Counted from the first letter of the stretch, positions 1 through 6,445 are shown. The stretch is DNA of 8,802 nt from an uncultured bacterium (GCA_900547945.1 URIT01000135.1:1-8802); one strand, 5' to 3'. Notes: generated from the sequence alone by a model not told the origin. Translations and numbers: made by a program.

Positions 1-58
1 ATTTTCTCAGCATTCTCTGCCTCTCTGCGCCTCTGCGTGAGAAAAAATTCGCCCCCTA
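1..58. repeat. Tandem 8-mer repeat inside a short inverted repeat
   Basis: Three head-to-tail 8-base units of the form CTCTGCNN occupy 15-38 (CTCTGCCT, CTCTGCGC, CTCTGCGT). They are enclosed by a perfect 8-bp inverted repeat, TTTTCTCA at 2-9 and TGAGAAAA at 38-45. No convincing ORF covers this stretch on either strand. Similar CTCTGCG-rich short repeats are, to my recollection, dispersed in intergenic regions of many bacterial genomes, but I cannot verify that here. The element may continue beyond the left edge. Confidence 0.5.
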
Positions 59-91
59 CTGCCGTTTTTAGGTTAAACCTAAGAACGGCAG
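59..91. terminator. Strong hairpin, possible (bidirectional) terminator
   Basis: CTGCCGTTTTTAGGTT (59-74) pairs with AACCTAAGAACGGCAG (76-91), with 15 Watson-Crick pairs and one T-G pair at 67/83. The realistic loop is about 5 nt around TTAAA. In plus-strand RNA the odd pair is a tolerated U-G, while in minus-strand RNA it is an A-C mismatch. On the plus strand the stem is followed by TTTAAATTTTG, a moderate U-rich tail. On the minus strand the nearest T-run is about 10 nt beyond the stem. It may therefore stop a plus-strand gene lying left of the window, or act as a weak terminator for the minus-strand operon. Confidence 0.45.
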
Positions 92-102
92 TTTAAATTT
101 TG

Positions 103-134
103 TTTAGCCGTGTAGAGGTGTAGAAACGGCTAAA
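103..134 (-). terminator. Hairpin at the end of the diheme-protein operon
   Basis: TTTAGCCGT (103-111) is a perfect 9-bp inverted repeat of ACGGCTAAA (126-134) with a 14-nt loop. The stem overlaps the stop codon of the 37-residue ORF (130-132), so it lies exactly at the end of the left operon. It lacks a proper U-tract (ACAAAATTT follows on the minus strand). It could be a 3'-end stabilising or terminating structure, possibly acting with the neighbouring hairpin at 59-91. Confidence 0.4.
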
Positions 135-243
135 TACCGTACTCTCCAAGAATTTCAACTGCCGAATTTAGGTTGACTGTTCCGCCAACGACAGCAAGTG
201 CAAAGGAAACGACAAGGGAGAGCACGTTGACTTTAGTCTTCAT
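130..243 (-). CDS. Possible 37-residue membrane or signal-peptide-like small protein
   Basis: I do not recognise this ORF. It starts with ATG at 243, overlapping the stop codon of the preceding diheme-protein gene by 11 nt, which would suit translational coupling. AGGGA lies 5 nt before the ATG, and AAGGAG lies further upstream inside the preceding gene. The predicted peptide has a basic N-terminus (MKTK) and a hydrophobic stretch at about residues 6-24 (VNVLSLVVSFALAVVGGTV), then a short polar tail ending LGEYGI. That pattern fits a single-pass small membrane protein or a signal peptide. It could equally be the 5' remnant of a longer secreted-protein gene cut off at this point, or a chance ORF. 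Its end is built into the hairpin at 103-134. Confidence 0.4.
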   Translation of the reverse strand: MKTKVNVLSLVVSFALAVVGGTVNLNSAVEILGEYGI

Positions 244-3241
244 GGGATTCCCTAATCTCCTTCTGGGCGAAGAGAACACGTTTCTGCTGGTGGTAGTCGT
301 AGATTTTCCGATCATCGTCCGACCACACCGTCGCCTCGCAGTAGGATCCGACGAACGGAATCGCGAGATCGATCCAGCACTGCACGACCCGCTTCTCGTC
401 CTCCGTCGCCACGACCCCGTGGTGGACCGGATCGAAGTACGCCATCAGAAGCGACGTCGCCGATCCTTGTGCATACGGCGGCAACATCGCGCTCCGACCC
501 ATGCACGAATACCAGTTGCAGAAGACCGTCTGCTTTCCTTCCTTCGTCAGCGCAACGTATGCGTGCGAGAACGCGCGATGCGCCTCCGGACGGAAGTCCT
601 TCCGCCACGCCCCGGTCAGATTGGGCCGCTTCGCATTCTTCTCCGATCCGTCGTGGCACTTCACGCAGTTTCGGTCGAGGATTGGCTGCACGAGCCGCGG
701 GAAGCTGAATCCTGCCGTCTCCGCCTCCGCACGTACGTCCACCGGACCGTTTACGCCCAGGTAGTTTGCGGCTGACGCGTAGAGACCTTCCTTCTTCAAG
801 CGCGCCAGCAGCGGATGCGCCGGCTGCCCCCGCGCCGGACGCAGCTCCTGGATCTTCATTGCCGCCTGTCCCACACGCGGCGGATACGCCTGCGCCTTGT
901 CTTCGTGGCATCCCACGCAGCTTGCCGCCTCGCCCGGCTGCAGATGCGTCCAGCTGCGCATCGTCTGCACGCAGCGCCCCCGTTCATCCAGCAGCTGGAA
1001 GTAGACGGGGTTGTTCGCCGGGCATCGGAACGTACAGCTACCGTCCGCCGCCACGTCCACCTCGCCCAGCACGTGCTTCACGTCCCAGGCTCCACCTGCC
1101 GTCACCGCCTCACCCGAATGGTCGCCGGCATACGCGAGAAACGGACGATACCGCCCATCCACCGGCGCCGGCATCGCGCACGAGTACGTATAGGTTGGAC
1201 GGTTCTCGATTGCCACCACACGCAGCGTCTTCACTGTGCCTCGCGGGATTCCCGCGAGTCCTGGCCCTGTATAGACGTCCTGGATGTGGAATGTGCCGAA
1301 CGGGTCCTTCCGGTTCCGCTCGGGCAGCGCCCGCACGAACGCCTTCGCCCGCGGGCACGCCGGAACCGCCTGAGAGCACTCGATCGTTGCATCCCATGCC
1401 AGCAGTTCGCGTTCACCCCGTGCGTTCTGCCAGTAGATTCCAAAGCCCGGACGACTCGAGTTCTTGATTGCGAGCGTGCCCTCCGGCAGGAACCCACAGA
1501 TCCACTCCTGTTCCGAAAGCGGATAGGGATTCTGCCACTGCGCACCAGCCTGCGTAATGAAGTCAATCGAGTCGGGATACCACTCCGCGACCATCCGTTG
1601 GTCTTTCGCGTAGTCGCTCGGCACCGTAAGCCCGCGCTCAAGGATGTCGCTGCCTGCGATGAACACGATGCCCGCATCGTCCTCCGTTCCCTTCCGACGG
1701 TCGATCCGCACGAGCTTGCCCTGCTGGTGGACGTGATGTCCCGAGAGAATACCCATGACCTCGTCCGAGCCCGGAATCGGGCGAAAGTGCATCAGCGAGG
1801 CGGGGAAAGCGGACGCGTTCCCGTAGTACGCCTGCTGCTGCGTACCATCCGGATTCATCACGAAGAGGGGCTGCTGCAGACGTGCACTGCGGTCGTTGTA
1901 CTCGTAGCGCGTATAGAGGATGCGCCCGTCGGGAAGTTCCCGCGGATGCGACGTGCAGCCGCCGTCTATCGCGAGGCGGCGGATGTGGGTGCCGTCCGCG
2001 CGGCAGACATAGAGGTTGACGTCCTGCGTCTGGTGGCAGGGAATCGTCTGCTCGCAGCGTGAGCTCTGGAAGATGATCTCGCCCTGCGACGTCCAGCACG
2101 GCTCGATGTCCGCACAGGGCGCAGGATCGGAGAACGTGAGCTGCTTGAGCTCGCGCGTCTCAAGATCGAAGGTATAGAGATGGTAGTCGTCGCCCTCGAG
2201 TTTCGTATAGAAGTCATACGGGAAACCACGGGCGCGAGTGGGGCCGCCAGGTCCAGCATGGGGACACTTCCGGATGTATTCGTTCTCGTTGAAGGAACTG
2301 CGCATCGAGAAGACGACCAGTCGGCCGTCAAACGAGACGTCCGGATCGCGGATGCAGCCTTCGGGACGGGAGACCAGCACCTCGTTCGTCACTGTGCCGT
2401 CGGGACGCACCGTCAGCAGGCAGAGCTGTCCGCCCTTTCGAAAATTGGCTGGGCGCCCCGTCACCTGTTCATCTGTCACAAGCGCTGTGCCGTGCAGCTC
2501 GGCGTCGCCACCCATCGTGTAATGCTTCACATAGACGATGCGCGGACATTCCGCCGCAACCCGGCGCAGTCGTTCAGAACGCCGTTTGTGGCACCTTGCA
2601 AGATAGGCCTGCATCTCGGCGGGACGGTTGGTGACCGCCCCCTCCACTCCGAAGTCCTGCATCAACCAGTCCTTCACGAGCCGATAGTCGGGGAAGGCAC
2701 ATGTCGGCGCATTCGCACGCGGGAAGTCCTCCGGCTCCGCGTCGAAGAGCTCGATTGCCGCCGGAGCGCAATCGTTCCCCGTTCCCGCATCGCCATTGCA
2801 GGGAATGCCCCAGCGCGTCTTCGTGTGCGGGAGAACCCAGTCGAAGTATTGCCCGAAAGCCCGCACGGCATCTGTTCCGCCCTTTGTCGCCTCGACGAGC
2901 CAGTAGCGTGATGTCGTGGCGGGCCAGCGCAGAAACGAACTCTCGCCTGCAAAGGCGGGCGGCAGCCGGTCGTCACGCGCGAGTTCGCGCCGTGCCCCCG
3001 TGCCGTCGGCGTTCTCGACCGCAGAGACGCGCGCCGCGCCCGGCGTGCGGCAGTAGTGACGCGATGCGTCCGCACGGAATCGAAGTCCTGTCGCCTGCAC
3101 GGGTTTCCCCGCATCCAGCACCCACGCGGTGCGGACTCCCTTCTCCGCTGTCACAACCCTAATGCAGGAACAGCAGACGTTCTGTCCACGAAGCCCCACC
3201 GCGAGCATCGTTCCACAAAGACTGACCAAGAGCACTTTCAT
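233..3241 (-). CDS. Secreted diheme protein, hydrazine synthase alpha-like (HZS_alpha / PD40-type beta-propeller plus two CXXCH haem sites)
   Basis: A 1002-residue exported protein. The ATG at 3241 is chosen because GAGGTG lies just before it and because it begins a signal peptide (MKVLLVSLCGTMLAVGLRG). A longer reading frame upstream only overlaps the preceding gene. Residues about 230-620 resemble the beta-propeller domain of hydrazine synthase alpha and its many planctomycete relatives. The motifs are RDPDVSFDGRLVVFSMR (298-314), a PCHQTQDVNLYVCRADG strip (401-417), ILYTRYEYNDR (441-451) and YPLSEQEW (573-580). Two c-type haem motifs follow, CVGCH at 775-779 and CVKCH at 859-863; the second sits in a planctomycete-type cytochrome context (PILDRNCVKCHDG). 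In anammox bacteria the family's alpha subunit makes hydrazine together with beta and gamma subunits. Neither partner is present here, so the substrate is unknown and redox or electron-transfer activity is inferred. The protein has 34 cysteines, suggesting several disulphides. It is third in its operon, 7 nt after the 72-residue gene. Confidence 0.87.
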   Translation of the reverse strand: MKVLLVSLCGTMLAVGLRGQNVCCSCIRVVTAEKGVRTAWVLDAGKPVQATGLRFRADASRHYCRTPGAARVSAVENADGTGARRELARDDRLPPAFAGESSFLRWPATTSRYWLVEATKGGTDAVRAFGQYFDWVLPHTKTRWGIPCNGDAGTGNDCAPAAIELFDAEPEDFPRANAPTCAFPDYRLVKDWLMQDFGVEGAVTNRPAEMQAYLARCHKRRSERLRRVAAECPRIVYVKHYTMGGDAELHGTALVTDEQVTGRPANFRKGGQLCLLTVRPDGTVTNEVLVSRPEGCIRDPDVSFDGRLVVFSMRSSFNENEYIRKCPHAGPGGPTRARGFPYDFYTKLEGDDYHLYTFDLETRELKQLTFSDPAPCADIEPCWTSQGEIIFQSSRCEQTIPCHQTQDVNLYVCRADGTHIRRLAIDGGCTSHPRELPDGRILYTRYEYNDRSARLQQPLFVMNPDGTQQQAYYGNASAFPASLMHFRPIPGSDEVMGILSGHHVHQQGKLVRIDRRKGTEDDAGIVFIAGSDILERGLTVPSDYAKDQRMVAEWYPDSIDFITQAGAQWQNPYPLSEQEWICGFLPEGTLAIKNSSRPGFGIYWQNARGERELLAWDATIECSQAVPACPRAKAFVRALPERNRKDPFGTFHIQDVYTGPGLAGIPRGTVKTLRVVAIENRPTYTYSCAMPAPVDGRYRPFLAYAGDHSGEAVTAGGAWDVKHVLGEVDVAADGSCTFRCPANNPVYFQLLDERGRCVQTMRSWTHLQPGEAASCVGCHEDKAQAYPPRVGQAAMKIQELRPARGQPAHPLLARLKKEGLYASAANYLGVNGPVDVRAEAETAGFSFPRLVQPILDRNCVKCHDGSEKNAKRPNLTGAWRKDFRPEAHRAFSHAYVALTKEGKQTVFCNWYSCMGRSAMLPPYAQGSATSLLMAYFDPVHHGVVATEDEKRVVQCWIDLAIPFVGSYCEATVWSDDDRKIYDYHQQKRVLFAQKEIRESHED

Positions 3242-3248
3242 CGTCACC

Positions 3249-3467
3249 TCACTTTCGCACAATTTCGTAGTCGATCTGGAACATCCCCAAACTGCGTACA
3301 CACAGGGCACCCGAACCGTCCAGCGTGATGCCGCGCGTGGAACCAATCTCCATCGACCCATCCCCGTCAGGATGGGCGAGTGCGGCGCCATTGCGCAGAA
3401 TGATGGCGTCCGCCTTAACCGAGAGCCCCATGGTCGCCACAGCCAGTATCTTGAGGTTGCTCTTCAT
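3249..3467 (-). CDS. Small exported protein of unknown function (72 residues)
   Basis: I do not recognise this protein. It begins at ATG 3467, 12 nt after the stop of the glycoside hydrolase-like gene, with only a weak GGTGA-type ribosome site. Its stop is 7 nt before the start of the diheme-protein gene and overlaps that gene's Shine-Dalgarno sequence (AAGTGAGGTGACG). Residues 1-19 look like a short signal peptide (MKSNLKILAVATMGLSVKA) with cleavage likely before DAIIL. The mature part of about 53 residues is rich in Gly, Ser and small residues, contains a single Cys (C56), and ends in a hydrophobic segment and a basic tail (SLGMFQIDYEIVRK). The tight packing between two secreted-protein genes argues for a real gene and perhaps an accessory role to one of them. 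A remnant of a longer gene cannot be excluded. Confidence 0.6.
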   Translation of the reverse strand: MKSNLKILAVATMGLSVKADAIILRNGAALAHPDGDGSMEIGSTRGITLDGSGALCVRSLGMFQIDYEIVRK

Positions 3468-3479
3468 TGTTCACCATCA

Positions 3480-5465
3480 TCACTTCAAAATCGGTTCGAG
3501 ACAGACCAGCGCTGGTTCCAGCGGCGCCAGGTTCACACGTAGCACAGATGGTCCTTCCAGGATCGGCGTTCCAGACGTGGAAGCCAATACGTTCGTCGCC
3601 TTTGAATAGCCGTCTTCCAGGGACATGCGGACGCCCTGTGCCGTCTCGCCGCCGTTGACCACCAGCACGTAGGTCTTCCCTTCCTTGACCCAGGCGCGCG
3701 TGGAGATCGGTTTCTCCGCCGTCGACTCGACCGGCTCGGCCGTTTCAACCGCACGAACAAGAGTGCGTCCCGCCCCTTCAACGGAGAGCAGCACGGGAAT
3801 CTGCGCCTGGATTTCCGCGCCCACGCGGCAGCACTCCGCCCAGCGCGTCTCGGCGCGCTCGCCGTTCGGCTGCTTGAACAGGTCGAAATACGAGTAGAGG
3901 ACGAGTCCGTTCGCACCGTTCGCGATGCACTGCCAGCACATGCTGCGCAATTCGGCTTCGGTGGGCGCACGGTATTTCGCCTTCTCCTCCGGCGTCTTCT
4001 TGTATGCCGCCCAGTTGAAGGCCTGCGGCACCTGCCAAAGCGGCTTGCAGCCAAGCGTCCCCTTCTGCGTGGACCGCGTCCAGACGGACGCCGTCAGCGC
4101 CGGCTTGGCAGAAATCGGATAGGGATCCGTCCCGATGACGTCGAACGTCGGCAGATAGGTACGGATCTGGCTGTACTGATAGAGCACCACCCAGCCTGGA
4201 TGACCGGGATCCAGCCGTTCCATCAAGTCGCGCCGCGCCGTCAGACGCGGCAGCATCGAAAGCGGCATCTCGTCGTTCAGGTACCACGCCAGCAGCGCGG
4301 GATGGTCCTTGAACTTCGCCACACAGTCCGTGATGAAGCGGACTTCATCGGCCTCGGTCTTGATGCCGCGCGGCGCCCAGCGCGTCCCGGAATAGATGTC
4401 CTTCACGCTGTAGATGACCTTCAGTCCCTTGGCCTGGCAGTAGTCCATCAGATCGCGGCTCTTCGGCGCGTTGTACGGCATCAGGCAGTTGAACGGCCCC
4501 TGGGCATAGTGGTCGACCTTGTTCGTGTCGACGACCGACCAGTACATGCCGAGCGGAAAGAACGGCTGGCCGTGGAGAATCGTGCGCCCGTGCGCGTCGA
4601 TCCACGACGCCCGCGCGGGAAGCTTCTCGACGCGGGTGAACGCGAGGTCCGCCGCCCCTTCCACCGTACCGTCCTTCGCGACAAGTTCGGCGACAATGTT
4701 CTGCCGTCCCATCTTCAGGGACGCGACGGACACGGTCCATTCCGGCCTCTCGGCATCCGCCGCCACGGTACGCCGGGCGCCGGATGCGTCCTTATAGGTC
4801 AAGCGGAGGGACACGCCCTTCGCGCGGATCGCCGGCGACAGATTCACGGCCGCGCGGAACGTCACCTCGGCGTCGGCGGCGAGATTGCGATAGGCCGTTG
4901 AATAAAGTCCCTCCATCGGCTGCGGAATGTACTCCCGCACGGAGACGTCGTCGAACCAGGCCTTGCCGAGCATGCCCTTCCGGACATAGGGATGCACGCG
5001 GAACTTCGCCGCGGCGGCGGGGATCTCCTGCGTCACGCCTTTGACACAGGTCCAGTCCTTCGTGCCCTTGACGCCCTCGGCATAGGCGCCACCGAGCCAC
5101 TTGCCCTTCGCGTCGACCCACTCGATGCAGATGGAGGCGCCGCTTCCGTCGCCCGTGAGGTGCTCGGTCTTCACCCAGACCTCATACTCGTAGCAGCAGC
5201 CCGCCTTCAGGTCGACAGGCTGCCCCGGAAACGAATAGAATTTGGGATCGTCGTTCTCGAAGCAGAGCGCCCGCGTGCCGCTACGCCCCACACCATCGCG
5301 GTAGGCGTAATGCGCCTTCACCTCATTCCAGGCGACGGTCTTTCCGTCCTTGACCTCGTTGAAACCGCCATTGACGACAAGTTCCTTCTGGGCGCCCGGA
5401 GACGACAACAACAACCCGCCGAAGGCGAACGATAAACAACAATAATCGAATAGTTTATTTCTCAC
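3480..5465 (-). CDS. Secreted carbohydrate-binding and glycoside hydrolase-like (clan GH-A TIM-barrel) protein
   Basis: A 661-residue protein read from GTG at 5465. Upstream in-frame starts (TTG at 5516) lie above the promoter and are rejected. Residues 1-25 form a signal peptide ending SPGA before QKEL. Residues about 27-180 resemble a CBM4/9-type beta-sandwich (ELVVNGGF near the start, KAWFDDVSV near the end). A second beta domain spans about 190-278. A TIM-barrel domain follows at about 280-560 with FFPLGMYWS, a family-like strand-4 motif AWYLNDEMP (candidate acid/base E399), DVIGTDPYP, WQVPQAFNW and GANGLVLYSYFDL. A C-terminal beta domain completes it. The expected clan GH-A nucleophile Glu near the strand-7 motif is not visible; Gln481 of WQVPQAF lies there instead. 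It is probably a polysaccharide-binding or glycan-cleaving periplasmic or surface protein, and I cannot assign a GH family or substrate. It is the first gene of the left operon. Confidence 0.8.
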   Translation of the reverse strand: MRNKLFDYCCLSFAFGGLLLSSPGAQKELVVNGGFNEVKDGKTVAWNEVKAHYAYRDGVGRSGTRALCFENDDPKFYSFPGQPVDLKAGCCYEYEVWVKTEHLTGDGSGASICIEWVDAKGKWLGGAYAEGVKGTKDWTCVKGVTQEIPAAAAKFRVHPYVRKGMLGKAWFDDVSVREYIPQPMEGLYSTAYRNLAADAEVTFRAAVNLSPAIRAKGVSLRLTYKDASGARRTVAADAERPEWTVSVASLKMGRQNIVAELVAKDGTVEGAADLAFTRVEKLPARASWIDAHGRTILHGQPFFPLGMYWSVVDTNKVDHYAQGPFNCLMPYNAPKSRDLMDYCQAKGLKVIYSVKDIYSGTRWAPRGIKTEADEVRFITDCVAKFKDHPALLAWYLNDEMPLSMLPRLTARRDLMERLDPGHPGWVVLYQYSQIRTYLPTFDVIGTDPYPISAKPALTASVWTRSTQKGTLGCKPLWQVPQAFNWAAYKKTPEEKAKYRAPTEAELRSMCWQCIANGANGLVLYSYFDLFKQPNGERAETRWAECCRVGAEIQAQIPVLLSVEGAGRTLVRAVETAEPVESTAEKPISTRAWVKEGKTYVLVVNGGETAQGVRMSLEDGYSKATNVLASTSGTPILEGPSVLRVNLAPLEPALVCLEPILK

Positions 5466-5472
5466 ATCGTGA

Positions 5473-5501
5473 ATTATAGCAAACTGTCCCGAATGGGGCA
5501 A
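5473..5501 (-). promoter_or_regulatory. Sigma-70-type promoter of the glycoside hydrolase / diheme-protein operon
   Basis: Reading the minus strand, TTGCCC (5501-5496) is followed by a 17-nt spacer and a perfect TATAAT (5478-5473). This matches the consensus -35/-10 geometry well. The GTG start codon at 5465 begins only 7 nt after the -10 box, which places the expected transcription start at or next to the start codon. Confidence 0.7.
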
Positions 5502-5515
5502 ACCTCTTTCGGACA
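5485..5515. promoter_or_regulatory. Operator-like inverted repeat bracketing the -35 box
   Basis: TGTCCCGAA (5485-5493, plus strand) is mirrored by TTCGGACA (5508-5515). The two arms match except for one extra C in the first. The arms lie on either side of the -35 hexamer at 5496-5501, a position where a bound repressor would block the promoter. The TGTCCCGAA arm also occurs upstream of rnhC (8767-8775, opposite strand). The regulator is unknown. Confidence 0.4.
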
Positions 5516-5516
5516 A

Positions 5517-5583
5517 CTACAATGGGCCGTTAGGTTTTAGGATGGCCTGGGGCTGTAGAAGGGGGGCGCGCCGCCTCCGGCTC
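5517..5583 (-). other. Intergenic spacer between tonB and the left operon
   Basis: This 67-base spacer holds the 3' end of the right operon's transcript. The minus strand contains GTAGGAG at the tonB stop and CTTCTAC about 19 nt further on, which could form a 7-bp stem with one G-U pair around a GC-rich loop. No U-run follows, so I cannot call a convincing intrinsic terminator. Read-through into the left operon is possible. Confidence 0.3.
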
Positions 5584-6444
5584 CTACCGGGCGGTGGGCT
5601 CCATCCTGACGGCCAGCGTCGCGAACTCCCGCAGGAAGTCGGCCGACAGGCCGGGAATCGACTGCAGGCGGTTGAGCGCGCTCCGCGCCGTGCGGTCCAC
5701 CTCGCCGTCCCCGCTCCCGGAGATGATGCGGAACCCCTGCACGCGCCCGCCCGGACCCAGCTTCAATTCAATCTGCAGCGCCTGGAGTCCCGGATGCCAC
5801 TTGAAGCTCTCCTTGTCCCACTCGCGGCGGATGGCCTGCGCGACGAGGCTCACGCACCGCGTCGCCTCGTCGTTCGCGATCTGGTTGCGGGCCCCGACGC
5901 GGTAGCCCTGGTTCATCAGGCGCCGGAACTCATCCGGCGACAGGGGCTTGTCCGCCGCCGTCCCCTTGCCGTACGTGCGGACATTCGGCGGCGGCTCGAT
6001 CTTCCGCGCCTTCTCGCGCAGGTCCGCCACCGGCGCGGGCGCCGCCTTGACGAGCTTCGCCTTCTTCCGCAGATCGGGCGGCTTGGGCTTCTCCTTCTTC
6101 TTCGGCTTCGGCTTTTCGACGACCTTCTCGACCGCCTCGACGGGCTTCGCCTCCTCGATCTTCGGCGGCTCGGGTTCCGGCTGCGGGGGCTTGGGCTCCG
6201 CCTTCGCCTCCGGCGGCGGCGGGTTGGGATCGGGATCCGGGTCGTCCGTCTGCTCCGCCCACGGCGGCACGATCGTGAGGTCCATCGGGATGACCACGTC
6301 GGGCGGACGGATCGCCAGCTTCGCGATGACCCAGAAGAGCGCGAAGACGGCGAGGTGCAGGGCGAGCGCGAGGCCGAAGGCCCGCAACGAGACGGGGCCC
6401 CGCCCCTCCGCACGCCGCTCCCCCGTCTGTTCGTGTGCGTACAC
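5584..6444 (-). CDS. tonB: TonB/TolA-family energy transducer
   Basis: A 286-residue protein of the TonB/TolA type that transmits proton-motive energy from the ExbB-ExbD motor across the periplasm to outer-membrane partners. It starts with GTG at 6444, one nucleotide after the exbD stop, with AAGGA 8 nt upstream inside exbD. A short cytoplasmic N-terminus leads to one membrane helix at about 22-44 containing a His (ALHLAVFALFW), a position like the functional His of TonB helices. A long Pro/Lys/Glu-rich spacer (about 65-155, with PDPDPNPPPPEAK and KPKPKKKEKPKPP) is followed by a C-terminal alpha/beta domain (about 185-286). The IRREWD and GLQALQIELKLGPGGRVQGFRI segments fit a TonB/TolA C-terminal fold. 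Whether it serves TonB-dependent receptors or a Tol-Pal-like envelope role cannot be decided from sequence. Confidence 0.85.
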   Translation of the reverse strand: MYAHEQTGERRAEGRGPVSLRAFGLALALHLAVFALFWVIAKLAIRPPDVVIPMDLTIVPPWAEQTDDPDPDPNPPPPEAKAEPKPPQPEPEPPKIEEAKPVEAVEKVVEKPKPKKKEKPKPPDLRKKAKLVKAAPAPVADLREKARKIEPPPNVRTYGKGTAADKPLSPDEFRRLMNQGYRVGARNQIANDEATRCVSLVAQAIRREWDKESFKWHPGLQALQIELKLGPGGRVQGFRIISGSGDGEVDRTARSALNRLQSIPGLSADFLREFATLAVRMEPTAR

Positions 6445-6445
6445 G

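Noticed and set aside
1..134. CRISPR array or tRNA gene at the left end
   Set aside because: The repeats are 8 bases long with no spacers of regular size, and no cloverleaf or CCA-type acceptor end can be drawn from the two hairpins.
815..2062. Long plus-strand open frame of about 415 codons within the diheme-protein gene
   Set aside because: It lies wholly antisense to a gene with clear family motifs. Its predicted protein is Arg/His-rich without domain character, as expected for the complement of a GC-rich coding sequence.
233..3241. Calling the large protein a true hydrazine synthase subunit (hzsA) and the organism an anammox bacterium
   Set aside because: There are no beta or gamma subunit genes, and a glycoside hydrolase-like gene shares the operon. 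Relatives of this family are widespread in non-anammox planctomycetes, so only family membership is claimed.
3242..3391. A 50-residue N-terminal extension of the diheme protein
   Set aside because: It overlaps the 72-residue gene, lacks a ribosome site and would bury the signal peptide. ATG 3241 with GAGGTG upstream is far better.
5558..5590. GC-rich palindromic patch (GGCGCGCC and GCCGGAGGCGGC) after tonB as an intrinsic terminator
   Set aside because: The stems are short and no T-run follows on the minus strand, so it is mentioned only as a weak possibility in the spacer entry.
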